In this document: piece after piece, positions 16,154 through 23,501 of the stretch
Layout of the letters: every line of letters begins with the position of its first letter
Position numbering within the stretch: the stretch's first letter is position 1
Source: DRTC01 sp964521025
GTDB taxonomy: Bacteria; Cloacimonadota; Cloacimonadia; Cloacimonadales; TCS61
Reading direction: 5' to 3'
DNA length: 64,000 nucleotides
NCBI GenBank assembly: GCA_964521025.1
Contig: CAZFPK010000015.1
Span: forward strand, 1-64,000
Program-made: the position numbers and the translations under genes
Notes under the pieces: model-generated
Told to the model about the DNA's origin: nothing
The model's database searches: none
What the model saw: the letters and a program-made list of their open reading frames with translations, nothing else

Positions 16154-16339
16154 ATGAATGAAAAAGATGCGAAAAGTAATATCGAATTCAAATCTAAATC
16201 TATCGGAGATGTTGAAAAAATTCAAAGACCTTTGGAAGATTATGAAGACATTATTGCTTTAAGAAAAGCAAAGGAAAAAGAGGAAAAATCACCAACAATT
16301 TCTCTCTCAAAAGCAAGAAAATTATTAGAATTGGATTGA
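16154..16339 (+). CDS. Short antitoxin-like protein, probably N-terminally truncated
   Basis: A 61-residue frame starting MNEKDAKSN. Its second half, PLEDYEDIIALRKAK followed by SPTISLSKARKLLEL, resembles the C-terminal part of Phd/YefM-type antitoxins (EDYEDLxALREAK...PTISLEEAKRxLGL). The DNA-binding N-terminal part of that family is not recognisable. The sequence just upstream is a palindromic repeat, so the gene may be a remnant whose head was replaced. No toxin gene follows. It may still be expressed from the hyp transcript, since no terminator separates it from hypF. An upstream in-frame ATG at 16013 would translate the repeat and is unlikely. Confidence 0.45.
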   Translation: MNEKDAKSNIEFKSKSIGDVEKIQRPLEDYEDIIALRKAKEKEEKSPTISLSKARKLLELD

Positions 16340-16368
16340 TAAATAGAACACCGATGACACAGATAAAA

Positions 16369-16434
16369 CCTTGAAAATGTTTATTTCAAAATTCTTCCCT
16401 AAATCACCAAAGGTGATTATGAAACTTTCAAGGT
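16369..16434. repeat. CCTTGAAA...TTTCAAGG palindromic element, copy 2
   Basis: Same ends as the copies at 16074 and 19739 but with a different middle containing CACCAAAGGTG. The rest of the 290-base gap before hypC holds a CCGGCTAAAGCCGG hairpin (about 16504-16517), a CTCCTCT/AGAGGAG hairpin, and phased repeats near 16545-16612. Confidence 0.7.
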
Positions 16435-16630
16435 TAAACAGAAGAATCACCTTGAAAGAGATAAAATGAAGGAAAATTGAAATAGGCTTTTCGGGGATAA
16501 ACACACCTCCCGGCTAAAGCCGGACTCCTCTCAAGAGGAGATTATCTCTGTGTTCTCCGTCTGCTCTGTGGTTTTTTATTCGTGATTGTTTGCTATTGTC
16601 CGCTGTTAAAACAAAAAGGAGAAAATAGAT

Positions 16631-16855
16631 ATGTGTATAGCCATTCCCGCACAAGTTGTGGAAAAAGACGGCGACCAGGGAGTCGTAAATTTGGGTGGAG
16701 TGAACAAAGAGATAAATTTTTCGTTCACTCCGGAAGTCAAAGAAGGCGATTGGGTGCTGATGCATACCGGATTTGCTTTGAATATCATTTCGGAAGAAGA
16801 CGCTCATGAAACTCTGAAAATATTCGAGGAGATGGATAGTTATGCCGTCACTTGA
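16631..16855 (+). CDS. hypC: Hydrogenase assembly chaperone HypC
   Basis: A 74-residue chaperone that carries the Fe(CN)2CO unit with HypD to the large subunit. It begins MCIAIPAQVV with the essential Cys2, and contains the GDWVLMHTGFAL segment typical of HypC/HybG. AAAGGAGAAAATAG precedes the ATG. It overlaps hypD by 14 bases. Length is normal for the family. Confidence 0.97.
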   Translation: MCIAIPAQVVEKDGDQGVVNLGGVNKEINFSFTPEVKEGDWVLMHTGFALNIISEEDAHETLKIFEEMDSYAVT

Positions 16856-17909
16856 TCTGAAAAAATACCGCGACCCAAAAGCGATCAACAAGATCGTAGA
16901 AGATTTGAAGAAATGGGATAAACCGATCAAGATCATGGAAGTTTGCGGTACACATACAATGGCGATCGGGCATTGGGGAATCCGCAAACTGGTTCCGAAA
17001 AATATTTCGCTGATTTCCGGTCCAGGTTGTCCGGTTTGCGTAACTCCATCTTCACTTATCGATGAACTTATCAAATTGGAAGGAGTAACCATCGCAATTT
17101 TTGGCGATATGCTGCGCGTTCCCGGCAAGGAAGAAACTCTCGAGCAGGCACGAGCCAAAGGTCTCGATGTGAGAATGGTTTATTCCCCGCTCGATGCTTT
17201 GAAAATGGCAGAAGAAAAAGAAACTGTTTTCGTTGGTATCGGTTTTGAAACTACGATTCCCGGCATCGCTCAAACTATTTTGATGGCAAAGAAACAGAAC
17301 TTGAAGAACTTCTCTGTATTTCCTGCCTTTAAACTTGTTCCGCCTGCTCTGGAAGCACTTCTTTCTGCAGAAGATATTCAACTTGATGGTTTCCTTCTTC
17401 CGGGTCATGTGAGCGTGATTATCGGAGCGGAATCGTATAAAATCTTACCGGAAAAATATGGGATCGGTGGAGTTGTAGCAGGTTTTGAACCTCTGGACAT
17501 TCTGCGAGCCGTGAAATATCTGACAATGCAAGTTAATGAAAACAAACCAGCAATCGTGAACGAATACAATCGAGTTGTGGATTTGAAAGGAAATAAAAAT
17601 GCTCAAAAAGTGATCGATAAGGTTTTGCAGACTGAAGATGCAATTTGGCGCGGAATCGGAACTATTCCGATGTCAGGTTTGGGAATCAAAGAGGATTTCA
17701 GCGATTTCGATGCTTCCAAAAAATACGGAATCGTTTTGAAAGAAGAAGAAGGAAACACGAGCTGTCGTTGTGCCGATGTTCTGAAAGGCAAGATCATCCC
17801 GCCGGAATGTCCGTTGTTCGAAAAAGTTTGTCTTCCATCTCATCCAATCGGACCTTGTATGGTTTCATCGGAGGGAAGTTGCGCGGCTTATTATAAATAT
17901 GAGAGATGA
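16842..17909 (+). CDS. hypD: Hydrogenase maturation protein HypD
   Basis: Iron-sulfur protein that assembles the Fe(CN)2CO unit with HypC and the HypE/HypF cyanide supply. Conserved motifs in the 355 residues are EVCGTHTMAI (about 27-36), SGPGCPVCVTP (about 57-67), GFETTIPG, and the C-terminal cysteine cluster CRCADVLKG, PPECPLF, GPCMVSSEGSCAAYY that binds the [4Fe-4S] cluster. It overlaps hypC. Full length and intact. Confidence 0.97.
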   Translation: MPSLDLKKYRDPKAINKIVEDLKKWDKPIKIMEVCGTHTMAIGHWGIRKLVPKNISLISGPGCPVCVTPSSLIDELIKLEGVTIAIFGDMLRVPGKEETLEQARAKGLDVRMVYSPLDALKMAEEKETVFVGIGFETTIPGIAQTILMAKKQNLKNFSVFPAFKLVPPALEALLSAEDIQLDGFLLPGHVSVIIGAESYKILPEKYGIGGVVAGFEPLDILRAVKYLTMQVNENKPAIVNEYNRVVDLKGNKNAQKVIDKVLQTEDAIWRGIGTIPMSGLGIKEDFSDFDASKKYGIVLKEEEGNTSCRCADVLKGKIIPPECPLFEKVCLPSHPIGPCMVSSEGSCAAYYKYER

Positions 17910-18163
17910 AGTTAACCACAGAGCACACGGAGAACACGGAGAAAAAAGACCTAGCGAAAAGAATGTAAGCATTTGTATTTCTCGTCCTTCGCAATTGTTG
18001 GAAAATTTAACACTGAAAAAACCGAAGGACACCGGAAATTCCCCTCTTGAGAGGGGTGCAACTTTAGTTGCGTGGTGTGTATATTCAACTTAAGTCAAGC
18101 CCGGCTAAAGTCGACTTAACTCCAGTTTTAATTTGTGAAAATTCGTGTTAATTCGTAGTTTCA
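17910..18163. repeat. Repeat-filled gap after hypD, including 79-bp direct repeat copy 1
   Basis: Holds phased CACAGAGCA/CACGGAGAA units (17916-17945), a CCCCTCTTGAGAGGGG hairpin (about 18041-18057), and at 18085-18163 a 79-base unit starting TCAACTTAAGTC and ending in three ATTCGTG-type units at 10-base spacing. The same 79-base unit recurs at 18632-18710 with two mismatches. Confidence 0.8.
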
Positions 18164-18200
18164 ATGATAAAGTAGTGGGAAAATTATTAAGGGAAAATTT

Positions 18201-18611
18201 ATGAAAATAACAACAATTTTATCAATCGTAATTGTATTAATATCTGGCTGTTCGACCAACAGGACGAAAGCAAGCACAAGTCAAAATCCTTCAAAAACTT
18301 TTAATCCAAGAAATCTACCTCAACTTGTACCTTACGAAAAGCCACCTGCACCAATAAAACAAGTTCCCCCATTATATCCTATACATATACAAAAGCAGAA
18401 AATACAAGGTCAAGTCTGGTTAGAAGTTGAATTATTAGTTGATGGTTCCGTAGGTCAAATTGAAGTTAAACAATCCTTGCAATCTGGTCCGGGAGGTTTG
18501 GACGAGTCGGCAGTCAATGCTGTTAAACAATGGAGATTTAAACCAGCGGAATCAGATGGAAAACCAGTTCCCTGCTGGGTTACATTTCCTGTTACATTTT
18601 CGTTGGATTAG
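18201..18611 (+). CDS. Small lipoprotein with TonB C-terminal domain
   Basis: A 136-residue protein with a lipoprotein signal (lipobox LISGC, Cys17), a Pro-rich stretch (VPYEKPPAPIKQVPP, about residues 43-57) and a TonB C-terminal-type domain: YPIHIQKQKIQGQVWLEVEL, VDGSVGQIEV, LDESAVNAVKQWRFKPA. Domains of this kind contact outer-membrane receptors, but full TonB proteins have a transmembrane anchor instead of a lipid. GGGAAAATTT precedes the ATG. It sits alone between hypD and hypE, bounded by 79-base direct repeats, so it looks like an insertion into the hyp cluster rather than a maturation factor. Confidence 0.8.
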   Translation: MKITTILSIVIVLISGCSTNRTKASTSQNPSKTFNPRNLPQLVPYEKPPAPIKQVPPLYPIHIQKQKIQGQVWLEVELLVDGSVGQIEVKQSLQSGPGGLDESAVNAVKQWRFKPAESDGKPVPCWVTFPVTFSLD

Positions 18612-18631
18612 AAACATGAATGTTTGAAATG

Positions 18632-18710
18632 TCAACTTAAGTCAAGCCCGGCTAAAGTCGACTTAACTCCAGTTTTAATTCGTGAAAATTCGTGTTAATT
18701 CGTGGTTTCA
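18632..18710. repeat. 79-bp direct repeat copy 2
   Basis: Matches 18085-18163 at 77 of 79 positions by eye. It includes GCCCGGCTAAAG, GTCGACTTAACTC and three phased ATTCGTG units. It ends 14 bases before the hypE start. Confidence 0.88.
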
Positions 18711-18724
18711 AAAAAGGAAAATAA

Positions 18725-19708
18725 ATGAAAAATGAAATTATAACTCTCGGACACGGCAGCGGTGCAGGTCTGACAAGAAAATTAATAAACGAAGTTTTTG
18801 ATAAGAATTTCAAATTACCGAGTCTGGATGATGCTGTTGAAATCGAAAACAGAATAGTCGTCACAACCGATGCACATGTTATCAAACCGATCTTCTTCCC
18901 GGGTGGAGACATCGGAAAACTTTCCGTAACCGGAACAGTGAACGATGTCTCGATGAAAGGTGCAATCCCCAAATATCTTCTGATAACTTACATCATTGAA
19001 GAAGGATTCAAAATCTCTGACTTGAAGAAGATTACTGAATCTGTCCAAAAAGCCGCTGAAGAAGCAAATGTGAAAATAATCGCCGGAGATACAAAAGTTG
19101 TGGAAAAAGGAAAAGCAGATGGAATTTACATCACCACGACCGGAATCGGTTTTCTGCCTGAAAATGTAAACCTTTCAAGCAACAAAATCAAACTCGGTGA
19201 TAAGATAATCGTGAATGGAACGCTCGGAGACCACACAGTTGCCATCATCAATGCTCGCGAAAATCTGGGATTGACTCCTGCTCCCAAAAGCGATTGTGCT
19301 TCTCTGAATAATTTAGTCCAAATTATGCTGAAAAGCGGAAGCATTAACTTCATGCGCGATGCAACCCGCGGTGGAGTTGCGACCATTCTGAACGAAGTTG
19401 CGGAAGATACCGGTTTCGGCATCATCATCGAAGAAAAAGACCTTCCCATCAAAAGTGAAGTTGAAGCAGTTTGCGGACTTCTCGGTCTTGATGCGCTTTA
19501 TATGGCGAATGAAGGAAAACTAGTGAGTTTTGTAAGCGGAGAAACTTCCACACTTCTAACCGAAATGAAGAACCACAAACACGGTAAAGAAGCAGTAGTT
19601 ATCGGAAAAGTTACTGATGAAGTGAAAGGAGTTTATCTGCGGACTTCTATCGGTGGTTTGCGTCCGCTGTTAATGCTGGAAAGTGATCCGCTACCGAGAA
19701 TATGTTAA
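18725..19708 (+). CDS. hypE: Hydrogenase maturation protein HypE
   Basis: Dehydrates the carbamoyl group on its own C-terminal cysteine to a thiocyanate for transfer to the iron. The 327-residue protein starts with ITLGHGSGAGLTRKL, has the AIR-synthase-like core (SVTGTVNDVSMKGAIPKYL; RDATRGGVATILNEVA) and ends in DPLPRIC with the required terminal Cys327. The start has AAAAAAGGAAAATAA upstream. It is partner to HypF, encoded at 13637. Confidence 0.97.
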   Translation: MKNEIITLGHGSGAGLTRKLINEVFDKNFKLPSLDDAVEIENRIVVTTDAHVIKPIFFPGGDIGKLSVTGTVNDVSMKGAIPKYLLITYIIEEGFKISDLKKITESVQKAAEEANVKIIAGDTKVVEKGKADGIYITTTGIGFLPENVNLSSNKIKLGDKIIVNGTLGDHTVAIINARENLGLTPAPKSDCASLNNLVQIMLKSGSINFMRDATRGGVATILNEVAEDTGFGIIIEEKDLPIKSEVEAVCGLLGLDALYMANEGKLVSFVSGETSTLLTEMKNHKHGKEAVVIGKVTDEVKGVYLRTSIGGLRPLLMLESDPLPRIC

Positions 19709-19738
19709 CCGCAAATACACGAAGGACGCAAAGTAATA

Positions 19739-19788
19739 CCTTGAAAATGTTTCTCTCAATAAATCTTCTTGCTTAACACTTTCAAGGT
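19739..19788. repeat. CCTTGAAA...TTTCAAGG palindromic element, copy 3
   Basis: Nearly identical to 16074-16124. It is followed by a second, looser CCTTGAAAGAG...TTTTTCAAGG pair at 19805-19855. Confidence 0.8.
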
Positions 19789-19904
19789 AAATTGCGAGTT
19801 TCCAACCTTGAAAGAGTCAATTGAAAGAGAGTTTTATAGAGACTTTTTCAAGGTATTCTCATTTTTCTGTTGCCAAAATGCACACATTGGATTAATTTTG
19901 TCCT

Positions 19905-20186
19905 ATGAAGATATTTAATTGGAATAAAGAAAAGAATATCTGGTTGAAAAAGAATCGCGGAATTTCTTTTGAAGATGTTCTCTTCTATCTGGAAAATGAT
20001 GGTTTACTGGATAATCTGGTACATCCGAATATAAAGAAATATCCAAACCAGAAAATGTTTGTGATCAATATCGAAAACTATGCCTGCTTGGTCCCGTATG
20101 TTGAATCAAATGATGAGATTTTTCTTAAGATTATTATTCCAAGCAGGAAAGCGACAAAACAATATTTGGAGGATAAAGATGAGTAA
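19905..20186 (+). CDS. BrnT-like toxin of a type II toxin-antitoxin pair
   Basis: A 93-residue protein beginning MKIFNWNKEKNIWLKKNRGISFEDVLFYL. This resembles the start of BrnT/DUF497 toxins (FEWDxxKNxxNxxKHGISFEEA), and the end IIIPSRKATKQYLE fits the family's late SARxAxxxE-like part. BrnT toxins are RelE-fold ribonucleases. The stop overlaps the next gene by eight bases, the usual arrangement for toxin followed by CopG-type antitoxin. No strong binding site is visible (TTTTGTCCT precedes the ATG). The toxin class is inferred from pattern and context. Confidence 0.65.
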   Translation: MKIFNWNKEKNIWLKKNRGISFEDVLFYLENDGLLDNLVHPNIKKYPNQKMFVINIENYACLVPYVESNDEIFLKIIIPSRKATKQYLEDKDE

Positions 20187-20454
20187 CAAACTCGATATAG
20201 AAGAAATTGAAATCCTCAAATCATTTGAGAATGGTGAATGGAAATCAGCGGATAATATCGAAAACCGAAGGGAAGAGATAAATTATGCTGCTCGAACAAC
20301 AATCAAAAAAGATAAAAGAGTAAATATTCGAATTTCTTCCCGAGATTTGGGAGAATTAAAGCGAAAAGCAATTCAGGAAGGTTTACCTTATCAAACATTC
20401 ATATCCAGCATTTTACATAAATTCGTGAATGGGAAACTTTCTTTTCAAAAGTAA
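20179..20454 (+). CDS. CopG/BrnA-like antitoxin
   Basis: A 91-residue protein with a ribbon-helix-helix-like segment KRVNIRISSRDLGELKRKAIQEGLPYQTFISSIL (about residues 49-82, quoted here as KRVNIRISSRDLGELK and GLPYQTFISSIL). This is typical of CopG-family antitoxins paired with BrnT or RelE-like toxins. The N-terminal part (EEIEILKSFENGEWKS) matches the toxin-binding region of such antitoxins. I start at MSNKL (20179), with GGAGG eight bases upstream. It probably represses its own operon. Confidence 0.72.
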   Translation: MSNKLDIEEIEILKSFENGEWKSADNIENRREEINYAARTTIKKDKRVNIRISSRDLGELKRKAIQEGLPYQTFISSILHKFVNGKLSFQK

Positions 20455-20512
20455 ATCGAGATTCCAATCTCGAAAATTCTCAACATCGGAATGTTGAGTT
20501 ACAAAAGGAAAA
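20455..20512. repeat. Two short hairpins before hypA
   Basis: CGAGATT/AATCTCG (20458-20475) and CAACAT/ATGTTG followed by GTTACA (about 20482-20503). The second belongs to the hairpin-plus-GTTACA family also seen at 1093 and 23462. Confidence 0.65.
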
Positions 20513-20514
20513 TT

Positions 20515-20865
20515 ATGCACGAAGGTGCGATAGTTCACTCGCTGTTTGAGATAGCCAAAGAGATAAAAGAAAAAGAAAGCCTGATCGAGATAAAGGAAGT
20601 AAAGATCATCGTTGGAAAATTCCATCAGATCGTGGAGGAAGTGATGTTAATGCATTTTGATCTAATGAAGCCGGATTATAATGGATTTGAAAAAGCTGTC
20701 TTAAAAATGAAAGAGATAGATGTGAAGATCAAATGCAATAAATGCGGAGAAGAAACTGTTCTTGAAGAACCGATCTTCTTCTGCGAAAAATGTGAATCAT
20801 TCGATACGGAACTTATTTCGGGAAAGGAACTTCATATCGAGACAATCGAAGGAGTGAAACCTTGA
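20515..20865 (+). CDS. hypA: Nickel metallochaperone HypA
   Basis: Delivers nickel to the hydrogenase large subunit with HypB. The 116-residue protein starts MHEGAIVHSL with the nickel-binding His2 and Glu3, and has the structural zinc site C74/C77 (CNKCG) and C90/C93 (CEKCE). I start at 20515 because AAAAGGAAAATT precedes this ATG and the family requires His2; the reading from 20491 would hide the nickel site. Length is normal. Confidence 0.96.
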   Translation: MHEGAIVHSLFEIAKEIKEKESLIEIKEVKIIVGKFHQIVEEVMLMHFDLMKPDYNGFEKAVLKMKEIDVKIKCNKCGEETVLEEPIFFCEKCESFDTELISGKELHIETIEGVKP

Positions 20866-21104
20866 AAACGGATTCTAACAGAGAAAATCTCACAATTATC
20901 CTTTCAACATTTGGAAATTCACCACCGAGAATACCGAAAAACAAGGAAAATAAACTTACCAAATCTTCAAGATTTGTGAAGTTTTATAAGACTATCAGGC
21001 GGTTACCGAATGTGAAGTTTTGCATCCGGACATCAACTCAATTAATATTCTCCAATGAATTTAAATCCGGACATTCTTTCAAAAAAGATGGTTTCGGAAA
21101 AAGT

Positions 21105-21161
21105 CATTTTATGTGATTTTGAGTCCCGAGTTTTTAACTCGGGAAAGAATCACATAAAATG
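21105..21161. repeat. Long hairpin with nested palindrome
   Basis: CATTTTATGTGATT (21105-21118) pairs with AATCACATAAAATG (21148-21161), 14 perfect pairs. The loop holds a second stem, TCCCGAG/CTCGGGA. There is no T-tract, so it is not a typical terminator. It lies downstream of hypA. Confidence 0.8.
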
Positions 21162-21179
21162 TCAGTACTTCAGTACTAT

Positions 21180-21260
21180 TGATCTTTCGACACCGTTTAT
21201 CCTGAGCCTGTCGAAGGACTCAAGATGACAGCTCTCGTAATTTATGACTTTTTACGAGTT
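21180..21260. repeat. Interspersed TTCGACA...TGTCGAA repeat with CTCGTAA/TTACGAG hairpin
   Basis: Contains CTTTCGACACCG, TATCCTGAGCCTGTCGAAGG and TCAAGATGACA, a repeat type common in many bacterial genomes, then CTCGTAA...TTTACGAG (21234-21260). Related pieces occur at 24256-24427, 29317 and 63900. Confidence 0.7.
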
Positions 21261-21277
21261 CATCAAAAAGGGAAAAT

Positions 21278-22093
21278 ATGAAACTCACTAAACTGAAAAC
21301 AGTTATTTTTATTTCTTTAATGGTTATGAACAGTAACCTGCTGCCGCAGGCTTCTCAACATATATTAGACGAAAAAAATGCTATCATTGTTAAAGGAAAC
21401 GGAAAATCCGTAAAATTAATTAACAATCCCGAAGCCTTGAATACGACTTTCTCCGAACTTATTAATTTTCTGAAAACTGATAAAACAGACCGGAAAATTT
21501 ATCAGGGATTGGAAAATCAGCAAGATGCATATTTATGTGCCGACTTTGCGGAAGAAGTACACAATAATGCCGAAAGAGCAGGAATCCGAGCTGCCTGGGT
21601 AGGAATCACTTTCAAAAATAAAAAAGAAAGACACGCTGTAAATTATTTTGAGACAACCGATAAAGGTCCTGTTTATGTAGATTGCACGGGAAAAGGAACA
21701 AACACAAACGAACAAAATTATATAAATCTGAATCCCGATGCGGTCGTCAGCACAAATTATGATAAGATCGCGTATCTGAAAAAGAATGCGGAATGCGGTT
21801 ATATCTGTTTAAATTATGCAGAATCTCCCACCTACAAATTCTATAAACAGTATTCCGGAAAGTTGGAGAAATACCAAAAACTCATCGATAAATATAATCG
21901 TGAAACTGAAAAATTCAATAAAGATATCGAAGACAAATCATACTATTATATGAATAGAGAATACGAAAAAATAGTTACGCGGGAAAAAAAGTTGAAAAAT
22001 TTGTACGAGGAAATTCAGCAAATGTCAATTGAGATCGGTGATTATTATATCGAGTCGAGTGGTGTGGTGAAAGAGATAAAAGTTTATTGGTAG
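21278..22093 (+). CDS. Secreted transglutaminase-like (papain-fold) protein
   Basis: A 271-residue protein with an N-terminal signal peptide (MKLTKLKTVIFISLMVMNS). The middle contains an ordered Cys-His-Asp triad: YLCADFAEEVHNNAERAG (Cys87), KERHAVNYFE (His119) and VYVDCTGKG (Asp135), as in transglutaminase-like domains. The C-terminal third (KYQKLIDKYNRETEKFNKDIED and after) is charged and probably coiled coil. Substrate is unknown; such domains act as peptidases, cross-linkers or folding modules. AAAGGGAAAATATG gives a good start. Its place between hypA and the FmdE-like gene has no obvious functional logic. Confidence 0.7.
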   Translation: MKLTKLKTVIFISLMVMNSNLLPQASQHILDEKNAIIVKGNGKSVKLINNPEALNTTFSELINFLKTDKTDRKIYQGLENQQDAYLCADFAEEVHNNAERAGIRAAWVGITFKNKKERHAVNYFETTDKGPVYVDCTGKGTNTNEQNYINLNPDAVVSTNYDKIAYLKKNAECGYICLNYAESPTYKFYKQYSGKLEKYQKLIDKYNRETEKFNKDIEDKSYYYMNREYEKIVTREKKLKNLYEEIQQMSIEIGDYYIESSGVVKEIKVYW

Positions 22094-22098
22094 AAAAT

Positions 22099-22626
22099 AT
22101 GGCTTTATACGAAGAAGTTATCAAATTTCACGGACATTCCTGTCCGGGTTTAGCAATGGGTTTCAGGATGACTCAAGCTGCATTGGAATTTCTGCAAATC
22201 GAAAGACCGAAAGATGAAGAATTAGTAGCAATTGTGGAAAATGATGCCTGCGGAGTCGATGCTGTGCAATATCTTTCAGGCTGCACATTTGGAAAAGGAA
22301 ATTTGATCTTCAATGATTTTGGAAAGATGGTCTATACTTTTTATGAAAGGAAATCGAAAAGAGCGATCAGAGTCAGCAGAAAATCTTCCCAAAAAAAAAA
22401 AATGATGGCATTGTCCAAAGAGCAGAAAATCAGTACAATTCTAAAATCCTCTTTTCATGAACTTTTTGAACTGAAAGAAGTTCAAATCAAAGAACCAAAA
22501 TTTGCACTTTTGTTGGATACTGTTATTTGTGAACAATGTAAGGAAACCGTTACCATGAACAAAGCAACACTGAAAAACAGTAGAATTTTATGCAAACCTT
22601 GTTATGAGGAAATTTATAAAAATTAA
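22099..22626 (+). CDS. FmdE-domain protein with C-terminal zinc ribbon
   Basis: A 175-residue protein. The first part has the FmdE-type motif FHGHSCPGLAMGF (His13, Cys15), then NDACGVDAVQ (Cys51) and SGCTFGKGNL (Cys62). The end has two CxxC pairs (CEQC and CKPC), a zinc ribbon. FmdE was named from formylmethanofuran dehydrogenase operons, but most members occur elsewhere and their function is unsettled; they bind metal through the His/Cys set. Here it lies among hypA, a nickel-type transporter and hypB, which suggests a role in nickel or metal handling, by context only. I use the ATG at 22099; a TTG at 22087 is weaker. Confidence 0.82.
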   Translation: MALYEEVIKFHGHSCPGLAMGFRMTQAALEFLQIERPKDEELVAIVENDACGVDAVQYLSGCTFGKGNLIFNDFGKMVYTFYERKSKRAIRVSRKSSQKKKMMALSKEQKISTILKSSFHELFELKEVQIKEPKFALLLDTVICEQCKETVTMNKATLKNSRILCKPCYEEIYKN

Positions 22627-22636
22627 AGGATAAAAA

Positions 22637-23344
22637 ATGGAAAATAATCTTATTGTCTTACTATTAACCGCAATTTCGATCGGAATTCTTCATACTCTTT
22701 TTGGACCCGATCATTACCTTCCTTTCATCATGATGTCCAAAGCTCGAAATTGGAAAATGTTCAAAACTATGTTCATTACTTTTTTATGCGGATTAGGTCA
22801 TGTTCTCAGTTCCATAATTTTAGGATTGATCGGTATTTCAGCAGGAATTGCACTTTCCAAAATACAAATTTTTGAATCATTTCGAGGAAATCTTGCTGCC
22901 TGGGCTTTTATTACTTTTGGATTTATCTATTTTATCTGGGGATTAAGAAAAGCATTCAGGTACAAACCTCATACTCATTTTCATAAACACGAAAACGGAA
23001 TCGATCATGATCACGAGCATACGCATTTCAATGAACACTCGCATATTCATAAAAACAAGAAACAGTTAACTCCCTGGATCTTATTCACGATTTTCATTCT
23101 CGGACCTTGCGAACCTCTAATTCCGATTTTAATGTATCCGGCTGCTCAAAACAATTTGAGTGTTCTGATTATCGTAACAGCTGCATTCGCTCTCGTAACA
23201 ATTACAACCATGTTGATAGTTGTTTACCTTGCATCTTTGGGATACAAATTCATTCCCATGAAAAAAATGGAAAAGTACTCACACGCTCTTGCCGGATTTA
23301 TCATCATGTTCAGCGGAATCGGAATCCGGTTTTTAGGATTGTAA
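22637..23344 (+). CDS. Nickel/cobalt transporter-like membrane protein with His-rich loop
   Basis: A 235-residue protein with about six transmembrane helices. The first helix reads GILHTLFGPDHYLPF, matching the H(x4-5)DH-type metal signature of NiCoT/UreH-like permeases. A cytoplasmic loop at about residues 112-142 is packed with histidines (HTHFHKHE, DHDHEHTHFNEHSHIH). FILGPCEPLIPIL follows in a later helix. It most likely imports Ni2+ for the hydrogenase, in line with its place between hypA and hypB. A TauE/SafE-type permease is the alternative. AAAGGATAAAAAATG gives the start. Confidence 0.85.
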   Translation: MENNLIVLLLTAISIGILHTLFGPDHYLPFIMMSKARNWKMFKTMFITFLCGLGHVLSSIILGLIGISAGIALSKIQIFESFRGNLAAWAFITFGFIYFIWGLRKAFRYKPHTHFHKHENGIDHDHEHTHFNEHSHIHKNKKQLTPWILFTIFILGPCEPLIPILMYPAAQNNLSVLIIVTAAFALVTITTMLIVVYLASLGYKFIPMKKMEKYSHALAGFIIMFSGIGIRFLGL

Positions 23345-23345
23345 C

Positions 23346-23485
23346 ACAAACCTCCCGGTTTGTGATTTGCACTACGCTGAATAATGAATGAGATAGAGAA
23401 ACTCACATCATGATTGACTAATTTTTTAAAAAGGATGAAAAAAAATTGTTTCCTAAAAGCTCACAATCAAGACGATTGTGTTACA
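23346..23485. repeat. Two hairpin elements between the transporter gene and hypB
   Basis: CACAAACC/GGTTTGTG (23346-23362) and CACAATC/GATTGTG followed by TTACA (23462-23485). Both belong to the same family as 1093-1116 and 20482-20503. I see no gene in this 157-base gap. Confidence 0.7.
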
Positions 23486-23501
23486 AAAGTAAGGAGTCAA
23501 A

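Noticed and set aside
20862..21116. 84-codon plus-strand open frame directly after hypA
   Set aside because: It has no family resemblance or ribosome binding site, and it contains small palindromes (AAATCTTCAAGATTT). It looks like repeat-derived intergenic sequence.
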